DNA of 64,000 nucleotides from the NCBI RefSeq assembly GCF_010093535.1, contig NW_022985192.1, positions 293,369 to 357,368 on the forward strand, read 5' to 3'. Below are positions 10,739-22,472 of this stretch, one piece after another. Positions within the stretch are counted from its first letter, which is position 1, and each line of letters opens with the position of its first letter. The notes beneath the pieces are model-generated. The model was not told where the DNA came from. It saw only the letters and a list, made by a program, of their open reading frames with translations, and ran no database searches. This DNA comes from Lindgomyces ingoldianus (lineage: Eukaryota; Ascomycota; Dothideomycetes; Pleosporales; Lindgomycetaceae). Both the position numbers and the translations under genes were made by a program.

Positions 10739-13129
10739 TTACTTCGGCACAACGACGTCAAGTTTATATACCCTCCCCTCCTTCACATCCTTCACATAAG
10801 GCTCCTCCAACTCCTTGCCATCAACCTTCACCTTCACCTCCCTAACATCACCCTTCTTAACATCCACTTCAAACCTCGCACCCCGAAACAACCTCGTAGC
10901 TTTAATCCCGTCCCACTCACTCGGCAACTGTGGATTAACCCTCAACCCCATAACATCGCCCTTCAGGCCACACAGCCCCTCGATAAAGCATCGATAAGCC
11001 CAACTCACTGTTCCAGTATTAAACAACTGGCTCGACCGCCCGGCGGTACGCGGATACTCGCGGTACGCGCCACGGTAGTAGTTCGGGATATACACGGGGA
11101 GTTGTCCGCGTTGGATATAGTCCTCATTACTCGGGCCCGGGATCATTTGACGTAGGAGCTTATACGCACGGTCCTTTTCGCCAATGGAGTAGAGGGAGTG
11201 GACGTAGAAGATTCCAGCGTGATTATATACACTTGCGTTCTCGCCTTGGCCGGGATATTTTTGTGTCACGCGGCCGACATCCTCGCGCATTTTGCTGAAC
11301 GGCGGGCCGAACATCGCGACGCCATATGGCGTGGTGAGGTGCTCGTCGACGGCATCTAGCATCTTGGGGATTTGATCTCGGTCGGCAGCACCCCCGAGGA
11401 TACTCCACGCTTGTGGGTTCAGCCAGATGCGGCCTTCAGGGTCTTTCTTGACGCCAAAAAGAACGTTGTCGTCGGTTATGCCGCGAGCGAACCAATTTCC
11501 GTCCCAGAAATGCTTGTTTGCGCAGTCGTTGACGTCTTTGGCGCCCGCACGGTAGTGCGCTGCAATCTCGGATCCGCCTTGTTGTTCGCAGACGTTTGCC
11601 CAGAGGTTGAGCGCGAAGCCCGTGGCGACGGTAAGCCAGCCTGACACTCCGATGCCCTTAGGTCCGACCATGTTCATGGGGTCGCACCAATCTCCCTGCG
11701 CGATGAAGCTTAGACCGCGGTTGTCGCGGGCTTTGAGGAGCCAATCCATCGCGTGACAGAGGCGCTCGAACACGGTGTAAGTATCTCCATTTGCACTAGT
11801 TAGCTTCTCGTCTAGGATGGCGAAGTCGGCGGTTTCGGCGAGGTAGATTTCGAGAGCGACTGGCAGCCAGATGCAGTGGTCCGTGTGCGGAATCTGGTTG
11901 ATATATTTGAGCTCTGCGCCTTCGGTGAGAAGGATACCGTCGGGCATGGATCCATTAGCTTCTTGCTGAGAGAGGGCCGTAAGTAAGGCTTTACGCGTAA
12001 CGTCAGGTTTGATGTAACTCATGCCCATGTTGTCTTGCATGTAATTGCGGGTCTGAGGGTCTGTGGTCAAACGATTCACATCGCCGTGGTAGTACACTTG
12101 ACGCGGAAGCCAGTTATTGACAAAGTTGTCGAGGTCCTTGTCAGGGGTCTCAATCTTTAAGGATCCCTGCCCCTTCTCCATGTACGCGGCGTAGTCCTTT
12201 GCAGCATTGGCAAACCCATCCTTGCTGAGATATGTGCTGCGCATGTTGCGGATCTCTGCATCGTCAAGAGCTGGGCCGAACAGGAATCGGTACTCGCGCT
12301 GCTCGTTGGGCTTCAATATCTCGCGATATTGCACAGCAGCCGTAGGAGTTTCGTAACGTGCGTCGCCATTCCCGAGGGTCTCTTCCATTACTGCAGTTGG
12401 GCAGTGCAGGCCACCCTCACCCTCGAATGCTTGCTGCATGGTTTCCCAGGACACAGGCGGGGTCTCGCAGAGGAAATATGTCTTGTCCTTGAGAAACTTG
12501 TTCTTGTAGTAGTCAGACGCCCTCTGGTACGGCGTGATGCTATTTGCAACCACACCGCCGAGGTCAGAACGGTATTCGGCCTCCTGGTTCATCCAAGACA
12601 TGTACCCAATCGGGAAGTACGGGTAGACGCTGACCTTGCGAACACGGCCAGACAGATTCGTCACTTTTATGGTCCAAAGCTCCGCTACATCATGCGTAGG
12701 AATGCAAAAACTCATTTCAACGCGGATATCTAGGTGTTCCACTATCCACGAGATGTTGCTCTTACCGACCGAGAAGATGAAACGATCCACCGGTGCACGG
12801 ACTGGCTCGTATGGTGCGGAGAACAGCTCGTCCGCTTCTTCATCTTTAATATAGACAAAGCGACCAGGGTGGTGGGCGTAGTAGTTTTGCTCCGGCTGCA
12901 TGAAGGTCTTGGCCTCTAGATTTGGGGCGTATGCGTACTTGGCAGGTTCCGGTTGCATGTACTGCGAAGTGGCATAGCCACGACAGGTGATCTGTATCAT
13001 CATCTGCTGATTCCACAAGAAGCCGCCAGCCTTGGGCAATGCCGTTGGACTAGTGAGTTCATAGCGGTCGCCGTTTTGTGTGGGGCCGAGTAGGGCCTGT
13101 GGCTTTGGGACGACCCCAGTGCGTGTCAT
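10739..13129 (-). CDS. GH94 family phosphorylase, probable cellobionic acid phosphorylase
   Basis: Single-exon gene of 796 aa, the usual length for this group. GH94 enzymes (formerly glycosyltransferase 36) split beta-glucosides with phosphate to give glucose 1-phosphate. The N-terminal beta-sandwich occupies roughly residues 1-300, followed by the alpha/alpha barrel. GDWCDPMN at 479-486 corresponds to the GDWxD motif that carries the general-acid Asp, here probably D483. ENASVYNHAGIF near residue 630 is another conserved barrel segment. The best functional guess is cellobionic acid phosphorylase, because the characterised Neurospora crassa GH94 protein called NdvB has that activity and similar length; this would link oxidative cellulose breakdown to sugar phosphate. 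No signal peptide is visible, so it is probably cytosolic. Specificity cannot be decided from sequence alone. Confidence 0.85.
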   Translation of the reverse strand: MTRTGVVPKPQALLGPTQNGDRYELTSPTALPKAGGFLWNQQMMIQITCRGYATSQYMQPEPAKYAYAPNLEAKTFMQPEQNYYAHHPGRFVYIKDEEADELFSAPYEPVRAPVDRFIFSVGKSNISWIVEHLDIRVEMSFCIPTHDVAELWTIKVTNLSGRVRKVSVYPYFPIGYMSWMNQEAEYRSDLGGVVANSITPYQRASDYYKNKFLKDKTYFLCETPPVSWETMQQAFEGEGGLHCPTAVMEETLGNGDARYETPTAAVQYREILKPNEQREYRFLFGPALDDAEIRNMRSTYLSKDGFANAAKDYAAYMEKGQGSLKIETPDKDLDNFVNNWLPRQVYYHGDVNRLTTDPQTRNYMQDNMGMSYIKPDVTRKALLTALSQQEANGSMPDGILLTEGAELKYINQIPHTDHCIWLPVALEIYLAETADFAILDEKLTSANGDTYTVFERLCHAMDWLLKARDNRGLSFIAQGDWCDPMNMVGPKGIGVSGWLTVATGFALNLWANVCEQQGGSEIAAHYRAGAKDVNDCANKHFWDGNWFARGITDDNVLFGVKKDPEGRIWLNPQAWSILGGAADRDQIPKMLDAVDEHLTTPYGVAMFGPPFSKMREDVGRVTQKYPGQGENASVYNHAGIFYVHSLYSIGEKDRAYKLLRQMIPGPSNEDYIQRGQLPVYIPNYYRGAYREYPRTAGRSSQLFNTGTVSWAYRCFIEGLCGLKGDVMGLRVNPQLPSEWDGIKATRLFRGARFEVDVKKGDVREVKVKVDGKELEEPYVKDVKEGRVYKLDVVVPK

Positions 13130-15140
13130 TTTGAACGGAAAAGGCGCTAGTTTGGTGATAGGAAGGAAATTGAAGAACGGAAGCTTTTCAACAACGTCTA
13201 CAGTCTACAGGATTTTGCTTCCAAACTTGTATCTGCACACTAGGTTACAAAAGAACAACAGGAGGTGCGGCCATAACCGCAATAAATATTCAGCCTACCC
13301 ATGGTCCGGATCGGACAATGAAAAGGAAACAACACCCTGATGTCGAGTCCCGCGAGAGACGAGAGTCTAGAAACAAACGTCAGGGATGGCTCAGTAAAGA
13401 ACGAAGTCGACGTTCCGGGAAGTCAGAGATGTGGAGGAAGGGAGGCAGAGAGCAAATGAGAAGTTGTTGGCTAACGGAACTTTTTAGGGTCTCCATATAA
13501 GGTACGGGACTTTTAATCGCGTACCCGAAGAAAGAGAAAAGGGCGTCATCTTCTGAGCAATGGAATGAGGTTCTTTTTAAGTTGACTTACAAAATGGCGC
13601 GTGGGGCGGTGTGGGATTGAGGCTATACCCAAAACAGATTCAGCCTAATTGGAAAGGCACTGTGGCACAATTTCCTTTTGCGTTCATGTGGGAGCTGATG
13701 CAATTCCAAGAGCGACTTTACCCAAATGGCGATTTTCGGAGTGCTTCTCGGTATTGGTTCTCCCGACGGAGGTCGAATTCGAAGAATGCTGTATTATGTT
13801 AGCGGCGATCTTATGGAGGTTTGCATTTGATACTGCAATGCTTACCACAACCCAATTGTCCTAGTCCAAGTCAATCATCTTTCGGCTGTCTCCCGAGGTC
13901 CACAGTTGGTCCACAGTTGGTCCGCAACCGCTGTACCGCCAAGAGCCCGTCGTCACGAGGCGTTCAGGGCAGATGGTAAGAGAGGATAAGGTGTATGGAT
14001 GGCACTAGAAGTCGTGCCCACTCGGTACTACCTGAATTTCATAGGAGGCCAAAACAGAGTCATAGAAAGCAAGGCTATACAGGCTAGAAAGCAAAAACCC
14101 CATATTCACTACTAACTTTTTCAAAAGCGAATGGTTTGAAAGGTTGAATTATGGAGAAAGATAACGTGATTAAGATAAAACCTAACTATGGCATGCACAA
14201 GCGAGAAACAAACGTCGATCTCACTGATTACACCAACCGCCCGGAGACGGAAGAGATGACGCCAGAGATGCTTGCACCCCCCATTCGACAGTGGGCCCCA
14301 ACCGCAATCCGAAAGGAAAGCCGGCTCAGCTCGACACGGGTTCTGAGGAGGCTTATTCTAGGACGTTGCCTTTGTTCAACAATCATCGCGCGTAAACGCT
14401 TGCCAGGAGGCCGACTGCTAAACCCATACGCGAAGACCCGTATGAAACATCCGTGAAGAAACTACAAGCTGTGATTTGCCATTTTGCGAGGTGCAAGTGG
14501 CAGAGTGACATCACAGGCTGTTTGGTGGAGAAAATCGGCTGCGAGCCACAATTAGCAAAACAAAAGTGGCAAATATGAAGATGGGCTTACTACGATAATA
14601 GAAAAGTACCCCAAGATATGACATCATAGAGTAGCATCACACAAAATCAGGCAAACGCGCCTATGAAGTGAAGTCAGGAACAACAAACACAAGAGGGGCT
14701 GAGGGCACTTACCAGTTCATGTCGTGAAAGGAGAAGATAAACACAGAAAAAAATTCATTTCAATACAGATATTACCATGCTGGCTGCCATCGTGAAAGCG
14801 TTGCGGCTAGAGATTGTAGGTTTTAAGGTTGAAAGTTGAGAAAAAGTTTAAAAGGGGAGGTGAAGGAAAGAGACAGAGCCGGAGGCGAGAGGAACTTTAA
14901 GGTGCGGCTAGCGCGCACGAGTGTGGCGCGGGCCGTACTAAGCGAAAGCCGCTTCCACCCTCCCTCAGCGAACTCGAGAGCGGTCTTCAGAGGAAACCCG
15001 ATCTAATATTTTAATACATTACAATAATCTAATCAGAATATGTGCGATCGTTCTCCGATCCTCCAACATGCAACTACATACCATTACCATTCACATGTTT
15101 TACATTTCTTCTTACTAGGATTTAATCACAGTAAAGACGT

Positions 15141-15461
15141 CTACATAGAGGTCAGAATCCCGCTCCAGCCAGCACACTGAAAATAACGCACCTTACGCAT
15201 CCTTGGCTCGTCTCGTGCATCTGCTAACGCGTTCCATGGCTCTTCGCTAAAGTTCTGGGACAGCCATACTTGAAGATTCTCGAGCCCTTCGTTTCCGTTG
15301 TTTCTCTGCAACCCGTTTGTTCGCTCTCTATGTGCTAGGATGTGCTGCGGAGCATGAGAAGTCTGACGGTGGCTGGTTGATTCGGCACTATCGTGGATGA
15401 AATTTTGTCGCTGGTGATTCTCGTAGTTCTCCTGGAAGTGTCTGTGTTGGTGGAATCTCAA
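15141..15461 (-). CDS. Possible small hypothetical protein (106 aa)
   Basis: An open frame rich in His, Gln, Asn and Glu (LENLQVWLSQNFSEEPWNAL near residues 60-80). No homologue is recognised. An intron donor (AAG|GTGCGT) near residue 91 could join an acceptor at CCTAG near 15116 and end the protein early. No partner exon or clear promoter was found, so it may be non-coding. Confidence 0.22.
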   Translation of the reverse strand: MRFHQHRHFQENYENHQRQNFIHDSAESTSHRQTSHAPQHILAHRERTNGLQRNNGNEGLENLQVWLSQNFSEEPWNALADARDEPRMRKVRYFQCAGWSGILTSM

Positions 15462-16054
15462 CCATGTTCAAGTGTATGATTCCCTACCTGAGTGGCCATG
15501 ATCATTAAGGAATGGGATGGCTCCAGTGAGTTGGTTTATGGAAAGGAAATCCGAGATATCCAGCTAGTGAGGAGCAGAAGGCGCAAAGTAGGTAGAAGAC
15601 AATGATCGTGAAGTCGGCGAGATCGATGGATGGTTGACTATAGTAAGATAAGTACTGCAAGCAACATGCCAGCCTTATAAACCAAAATTGCCCGCCTCCT
15701 TGGTGGACAAATGTTCACCGGATGCAGTAAGAAGTCGTGCTACGTGTCTTGCACACAACTGTGCCTCAGGTGAAGAGCTGGACCCTAAGATGGCATCAAA
15801 TGGCATCAAGACATTATCCGAATGTAGACATTCTAGCGTAGGGGTAGTGGTGGAGGACGTGTTTCAGGTGAAGGCAATTCCCTTTTGGGTCTAGAGAGCC
15901 ATAAGCACAGCCGATGCCCAGCTCGGGAGATCCAATGAAATAGATTCAAAGAAAACAAACAATAGAAAAGCGGGAGCATAGATAATGAGTAGGTGGTTTT
16001 ATAACAGATTTTCGTATTAAGTCAAAAGTCTCATTTGAAGGCTCCCAGCGCCTC

Positions 16055-16142
16055 CTGTATTACCATTACTATTCCCGTTACCACTCTATTACTATTCCCA
16101 TTCCCATTCCCGTTACTATTCCCATTATCATTCACATTACAA
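16055..16142. repeat. Interrupted ATTCCC/ATTACT microsatellite
   Basis: The hexamer-like units ATTACT, ATTCCC and GTTACC recur about a dozen times between 16060 and 16140, just past the 3' end of the C2H2 gene on the opposite strand. Units are imperfect, so the array is old. Confidence 0.7.
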
Positions 16143-16226
16143 TTAAATCCGCCCTGTAGACAGACATTGGGGGAAAGGGCTCGTCCGTGGTGATACAAAT
16201 CGTGTGTGTGCTGACATGGATGCCCA

Positions 16227-18021
16227 CTACCAGGCATTTGTTCGTTCAAAGTCGTTGAGGATTGACAGCTCTTGGGTCAGGTCGGTGGTGAAACTTAGAT
16301 CCATCATGTCAAAGTCACAGGTATCTGGAAGGATCTCGTCTTCGGGTATTGTAGTGGTGAGCGGAGCCCATGACTCAAACCCAACATTCAACGGATTTTC
16401 CGAGAGAGATGTGAGGTCAGCACTTGAATCGTTTTTTAGTGGAACGGGGGGCACTGGAGGAAGGCAAGGGAGCTCTTTTTCGGAATACCCAGCATGAGTT
16501 GACTGATTTTCCGATCTCCTAGCACCCATTTGTCGAGGAGCCAATGTAGACGCCAAATCCTGTGGCCGACTTTTCTCGCTACCTCTGCTCTTATTCCCGG
16601 TGGATCGATCTAGGTTGGAAGGTTCGGGAGTGTCATTGGATATTGGAGGATTCGGCCGATATCCTTTAGCCCAGGCTAGCTCAACAATATATCGAGCATT
16701 CTGGCCAGGACTAAAGAACTCTAGCAAGTCCTGGAGCTGAGGAGCGCAGAGACCGTCCGGGTAACCTTCCGCTCGGCCAGTCGTATGCTCATTCCACCCG
16801 AAATAAGGGTTTTGCACTCCTTTAGACTCGTAAAGACGGATCTGTTCCTGGCAGACATGGGGCTGTTTTAGCAGTGACAAGATCACCAACGTGTGCTTCC
16901 AGTTAGTCATCTTGTTACCAGATTCGAAGTGGGTTGCGATGTGGTTGCATCTCTCCTTCCAGTTTGTGTCAAAGTGAATACAAAATCCACAGCCCCAGGC
17001 TCTTCTTTGCTTCCGCTTCTTCCTTGCGCCACCTAGGTGCTGATTGTTCTCTGCGCATGTCAGGCATCGGTGGCTATCTTGATGGTGTTTGATGAAGTCT
17101 TTGTCAAGACAATACGTCTTTTTGCAGAGATCACACTGGTACATCGCAGACCGTTCCTGGTACGTTTCCTCGTGCCGTATCCAGTCACATTTCTCCCGGA
17201 ATCCCCCACCGCAAGAGGTACACCAATATCTTGGCTCCTTGGTAGATCGGCTTTTTCTTTTCGGTCTTGAGACACAGGTTGGGAATGGCTCTTTCACGAC
17301 CTTTACCTGACGAGTGTATTTTGCGCTCCGTACTGGGGACCACCCTATTACTTCTTCGGCGGCGGGATCCGGCGGCCGCACGGTCAAAGCTGATGTGTTT
17401 ACATTCCGTAGACTTGCGCTCTGATGAACGTGGTACTCCTGAGGCACATCTGAATAATCGGTCCCAGTCGTGCTGGTTGATGCAATGGAATTCCTCGGGC
17501 GCTGGGAAAAGATGCTATAGCCGGAGTTGCGAAAATCAGAGAAAGATGATCGTGAAGACTCTGCATAGTGATAATGCGGCATCGGAGGATCTTGCCATTG
17601 GCCAAAAGTATCCTGCAGAGAGTTGAGGGGGAAGTGATTGGAATATCCTGAAATATCTTCTTAGTGATGGACTCTAGTGTGTGAAGCTATATCATGTTTA
17701 ATACCTTCCCAGAGGCATTTTAACGAGGGGAAGGGGGTTTTGCGCCTGTTATACGATTGACAGGTGTAGGGAAAGGGATGAGCTCTGGCGTTGTAATTGG
17801 TGACATTTGGGATCGTCCGTGGGAGGCCAACATACAATGCACAAGGGATACGGACTTGACTCACCTGAACTGTTAGGGTTCACGGAAGTCCGGCTTGTAT
17901 TCGGACGGTGCTCATGTGTTTGCGCCATAGAGATTGGAAAAGGCTGATGGTTGTCAAAGTCCGCATCCGGCTGAATACTTAGGCTGTAAAGCGGATATCC
18001 GTTAGTATTGTGGCCTTCCAT
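16227..18021 (-). CDS. C2H2 zinc-finger transcription factor (525 aa)
   Basis: Two exons, 17865-18021 and 16227-17647. The intron uses donor G|GTGAGT and acceptor ATTTCAG with an upstream ACTAA branch signal, and joins NPNSSG to YSNHFPLNSLQD in frame. The start is MEGHNTNGYPL at 18021. In the middle are three to four finger-like units: WCTSCGGGFREKCDWIRHE, YQCDLCKKTYC...KHHQDSH (C-x2-C-x12-H-x5-H) and WGCGFCIHFDTNW...HIATHF (C-x2-C-x12-H-x3-H), plus a lone CLTC. A basic stretch (RPKRKSRS) precedes them and RKKRKQRR lies between; either could be a nuclear localisation signal. The C-terminus is acidic and hydrophobic (ILPDTCDFDMMDLSF), as in activation domains. It resembles fungal C2H2 regulators with a conserved region after the fingers. 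Target genes are unknown. Confidence 0.85.
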
Positions 18022-18930
18022 GTCTGTCGTTATGCGTTGCGGAAAGGTGGAATTGCAGAAGCTCGAATTACGGCAAAGGAGCCACTCCCTGAGTCAAAGC
18101 TGCACATAACGCCTGGATCTTAAGCCATATGTTTGCCTGAGCCTCACTCGGCTGGAGCTACCTTTGCGAAACATGGATAAGCCATGCATATTCACCTGAA
18201 ACTCTGACCGGTGCCCGGGCTTGCTGTTTCGTTTCGAAGCCTGTTGTGCGATCCAGTAAGATGACGTCAGACGACGAGATCCTCCCGTGTTCGACACACC
18301 ACTTGGGTCGACGATTCCCCAGACAAAACATCGTCGCCGAAATTATTTCTCGAGTAACTCTGGGTCCAATGTTGGGGCGAATGGAAGGGCGATGTTCGAG
18401 GTGTTGAGGGGTGAGCTTACGCCAAGCGTTTCAAAACGCGAGAAGGTTGCCATGGAACACAAGAAACAACATGAGATTTCAGCAATCAATTTTACATTTG
18501 CAGAGAGGCGGCTGGAGACTCAAAATTTCAGTTTTCGTGTATGCAGATTTGAAGCGAAAAAGTCATAGTCACGTGCACGCTCACCTACCTGCATAATTTG
18601 CTACTTTTCAACAACTAAGCGCATCTCATCTTTCTTTTGCCCCTTTAATTCTCGCACATGCCCGGCTACAGATAGTAGCAGTTCCCATGACTAGCTTAGA
18701 TTTAATACATTGTACAGCGCCTCCGCTACAGTTTGTGCACTAAAATGCCAAGCTCTGCACCTCCGACCCCCAAATCAATCAAAAGTATAAGGCGTATATA
18801 CTATGCCGGACACGAATCAACCGTTAGTTGATTATCTTTAACTCTTTTAGTTGTAATGGGGGAGCGGTGCGGAGCCTCGTCCCTTACACAAAGCTAATTC
18901 ACACTAATATAATGTGCCGCCCCTGTCAGA
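18022..18930. other. 5' flank of the C2H2 gene and repeat relics
   Basis: No gene. Bases 18731-18771 and 18858-18895 form an imperfect inverted repeat (CTCTGCACC...GACCCCCA against CTCCGCACC...CTCCCCCA) around about 90 bases, perhaps a small decayed DNA element. It sits directly before the mariner relic. Confidence 0.4.
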
Positions 18931-18933
18931 ATC

Positions 18934-19312
18934 TCAGTCAGTTAAGCGCCGATAAGTGAGCCTGTGCCACACCTTGGAACAGCTATTTTCGCTTTCATTG
19001 AGAATGAAGTACAGAATTCTGCATATGAAGTTAAAACAGTTAACCAGCCTTTGTACTCCCCAGATCTTAACCCTATTGAACATCTCTATTCGATTCTGAA
19101 GCAGAAGATTAATAAGCTCTGCGCAGAGCGCAAAGATCAAGGGTTCAGAGCAATTAATATAGACAAATTTGTTGATTATACACAAAACGCCTAGAGGCAG
19201 ACCTGATACGCCAAATTTGATAATATCATTAAGCGGGTACACAAGAGAATTTGGAATGGCATTAAGGCCCGGGACTGCAAACGAAGTATTAGAAAAAAAA
19301 GAGTATGTATTT
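18934..19312 (+). pseudogene. Tc1/mariner transposase C-terminal relic
   Basis: The frame reads from about 18955 through YSPDLNPIEHLYSILKQKIN, the catalytic third-acid region of Tc1/mariner DDE transposases (SPDLNPIEnlW). It then continues past TAG and TGA codons (19192 onwards) through FDNIIKRVHKRIWNGIKARD, the usual C-terminal helix. The Trp normally found after IE-x-L is Tyr here. The N-terminal DNA-binding part and the first two acidic residues are missing or unrecognisable. It belongs to a different subfamily from the mariner at 42 kb, whose C-terminus does not match. Confidence 0.8.
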
Positions 19313-19948
19313 CGCCTATATAAACCCTGACTGTACGCAGGTTTGTACAAAAGCCAAGCGATTTTAGTGTTGCGGAAAAGTGTACACAAACTTCTGCCGT
19401 AGTACTGTAGTGAATGAGAGTGCATCGGATTGTTGAGGGCGGTCGCGAGGAGAATGCCATCGCCAATGCAATAACTTGTGATGCTTCTCATAGATTTCTG
19501 ATAGAAGGAGGGTGGAGAAGTAGAAGAGGGATGGATTAGACCAAAACATCGCGCATGTAAAAGTGCATGGACTCAGGACTTCCCCCGTAACAGTGTTTGC
19601 TCGTTATACTGAAAGCAATGATGTCCAGACCATTTTTTTTTTATCCTTTCTCTACAGCGTATGCATGTCTATACGTGTTGAAGAGGCCAAACCCTCACTA
19701 GCCTTAGAGTTCATCATCCAAAGACCCGACCACTTCACAAAGGGTGTTCATAGCAGCTCGAACTGCATTTCTACTTCATCAATCACGATCCCGTACATCC
19801 ACCTCAGAACAGTCCAGATTCCGCCCACAGATCTCCAAACAACATTTGTGAACCCCGAGCCCTGATTCCGAGTCCCACACTCCACAGGCCTACAATTCCA
19901 CCCACCCAAATTTCACACGTTGACATCTTTGTCAGGCAAATATGCGCA
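19313..19948. other. No gene; 3' flank of the methionyl-tRNA synthetase gene
   Basis: Nothing coding recognised. It contains short A and T runs (19290 and 19636). Confidence 0.4.
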
Positions 19949-21989
19949 CTATGGTGTTTGCAAACTCACTTGCTTAACCCCATCCATGACCTCCTCCACT
20001 ACGGTCCCACTCACCGGCTGCTCTCCCTGACCTCCTTTCTCCGCACTCTCCACCCCCTCACCGATCTTCGCTGCAGCTTTCTTGGCTTTCTTACGCTCCT
20101 TTTCCGCTCTCTTCGCCGCAGCTTTCGCGGCTTTTTCCTCCTTCGCTTTCCGCGCTTCATCGCCACCAAATTGCTCTCTCCATTCTTGCTCTTTTTCAGG
20201 TTTGATTTTGGAGAAAAGGTAAACTGCCTTGCCAATGGTGTGGCCGACAGGCAAGGATTTGGCTTCCCAGAGGTCTGGAATGATGAGGAAGGTGGTGTTG
20301 AGTTGCTGAAGGATGAGGTCGGTTGTTGCGGGCCTGGATAGTTGTTAGAGGGGCTCGCTAGAGGAAGGAACTTGAGGACTTACATGTATGGTTGAATCAA
20401 ACTCGCCAGAAGATGGATGTGGCTCAATGCTAACCCGACAACTGCTGCACACCTCTCAGGCTGCTCAGTTGCTAGCTTGTTGTCTAGCTTGTTGTCTTGC
20501 AGTAATGTGTTTCCGAGACTCGACATGATCATGGTGGTCATGAGGGCAGCTTTGATCTTAACATTCTCCAGTTCATCGATATACTTCTTGAGAACCTCAT
20601 TCACCTTCTTCTTATGCTCGTCAAAATACGGATCTGAGAATTTGGTGTAGTCCGGAATCTTAGAGTCATAGATTTTCGAGTTGACGAACTTGATGACGCG
20701 GTTGACAAAATTACCTAGATTGTTGAGTAGCTCGTTGTTGTTTGCTGCAATGAAGCCGTCCCATTCGAATTCGGAATCACCTGTTTCTGGTCGGTGAGAG
20801 AGGAGGTAGTACCGCCATACGTCTGCCGGGATACCTGTGTCCTTCGCGTTGTTGCCGAAAACACCGATGTTGCGGGACTTTGAGAACTTGCCCTTTTCGT
20901 AGTTGAGGTATTCGGTCGTTGATATCGTGTTCAGCATAGTCCACTTATCCTTGGTACCAATCTGACTACAAGGGAAGACAACGGTGTGGAAGGGCACGTT
21001 ATCCTTGCCCATGAATTGGTAGAGCTTCACTTGCTCGGGATTCCGCCACCACTTTTCCCACTCTTCTGTGTATGTCGCTGTGATGGAGACGTAGCCGATG
21101 CAGGCATCGAACCACACGTACATGACCTTTTTTTCGTACCCTTCTAGTGGAACAGCTGTTCCCCACTTGAGATCCCGCGTGATGCCTCGTGGATGGAGAC
21201 CTTCCTTCAACCAGCTAGATGTGATTTGGATACCATTTGAGCTCCACTTGCCCTCTTCGCTGCTTCTTTTAAACCACTCCTCCTCTAGAGGTTGTAGCTT
21301 ATCTAAACATAAGTATACGTGTTTAGTCTCTCGAGGTACTGGCGTCGCGCGATCCAGTTTGCATCTTGGGTTGATGAGCTCCAGTGGATCCAGCAGATGG
21401 CCGCACTTATCGCATTGGTCTCCCCGCGCATCCTCATAGTGACACAGCGGACACTCGCCCTCGACAAAGCGATCCGCCAAGAAGCTTTTATGTGTCTCAC
21501 AGTACGGCTGCGTCGTTGTCTTCTCCTCCAGATAGCCGTTTTTGTAAAGTTTGTTGAAGATGTCCTGCGCAATGTCTGTTTGCTGCTGTGTCGGCGTCCG
21601 GCCGAAGTGGTCGAAGGAGATTTGAAACCATTTGTAAACGTCCGAGTGTAGAGCGTAGTATTTATCGCAGAGCTGCTGCGGCGTGATGTTCTCTTCTATT
21701 GCCTTGGTCTCAGTGGCAGTACCGTACTCATCGGTACCACAGACATAAAGGGTATTGTAGCCCCGAGCACGAGCGTATCGAGCGAAGACATCGGCGGAGA
21801 GAACACCTAGGAAAAAAAATTAGTATGGAATAAGATGGAGGAGTCGCGTGCAGGCTAGGATATAATCTTACTTCCGACAATGTTTCCCAAATGGGGCACG
21901 TTATTCACGTACGGTAGAGCCGACGTAATGAGGATATTCCTCTCGCCTTCCACCGGCAATATCTTCTTCTTTGCCTCGTCTGGAGACAT
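19949..21989 (-). CDS. MES1: Cytoplasmic methionyl-tRNA synthetase (641 aa)
   Basis: Three exons: 21872-21989, 20384-21806 and 19949-20333. It charges tRNA-Met with methionine in the cytosol. The class I signature HLGN (HIGH motif) is at residues 33-36, split from the rest by an intron in [15 protein letters not shown]. The zinc-knuckle region [21 protein letters not shown] is near 158-178. KFSKSRN, the KMSKS loop, is near 346-352. The anticodon-binding helical domain follows. After [18 protein letters not shown] comes a Lys/Ala/Glu-rich tail in place of the N-terminal GST-like domain of yeast Mes1; here the first ATG gives only about 17 residues before the catalytic fold. Other introns use CAT|GTAAGT and AACTATCCAG. 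The C-terminal VKQVSLQTP overlaps a donor-like GTGAGT, so a further short exon cannot be excluded. Confidence 0.93.
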
Positions 21990-22472
21990 GTTTGCTACGC
22001 GGCAGCTCTTGCAATGCCCCGCTCTGAAGTACTGGGGAGGCTGGAGGGGTTAAATCGGTGCACGAATATTTAGTGGCGTGGCGTACGCTAAGAGAGGTAA
22101 TGTAAAGAAGCGATCTAAGTCCAATGGCAAGATCTTTGTAGAATAAGAAGAGGGTGTGTCAGTGGGTGAGTGGGTGAGTCAAAACGCGGAGGTCAAGCTC
22201 GCCGGAAACTGTTGCACGATGCCCCTCCTTGCGCCACACGCACCGCCACAGACGCCACTCGTCGACTCTGACTCTTGAAGACTTTCCCAACTTCTTCAGG
22301 CCCCTGTAACCACGGCTTAGGGGCACTTTTGAGAACAGGGGAGCTAATTACAACCCTGAATTCAGTCATCCCTCGGAGGGGGAGCCATTCATTACGCTGT
22401 GGACCAGAAAATCCGGAAGTCCAGTTCAACGTCAAAACCAACCATATTTCCATCTCTATATCTCTCTGCAAA
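21990..22472. promoter_or_regulatory. Divergent promoter region between MES1 and LTO1
   Basis: The two genes start 483 bases apart on opposite strands, so this stretch must hold both promoters and 5' untranslated regions. No TATA box or specific operator was identified. An upstream in-frame extension of LTO1 begins at 22275 but looks non-coding. Confidence 0.5.

Larger units (their letters stand above)
13130..16226. other. Sparse 3.1-kb intergenic region with one weak small gene candidate and a microsatellite
   Basis: This region holds the 5' flank of the GH94 gene and then mostly non-coding sequence. CCACAGTTGGT is tandemly duplicated near 13900. A 101-codon frame at 14151-14456 lacks codon or motif support. 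The only other candidates are the 106-codon minus-strand frame at 15141-15461 and the ATTCCC-type repeat near 16070, both listed separately. Confidence 0.4.

Noticed and set aside
14151..14456. 101-codon plus-strand frame
   Set aside because: No motif, basic random-looking composition, no splice partners.
22275..22472. 66-codon N-terminal extension of LTO1
   Set aside because: No conservation expected; the family begins at DPFDTLL, and the ATG at 22473 lies just before it.
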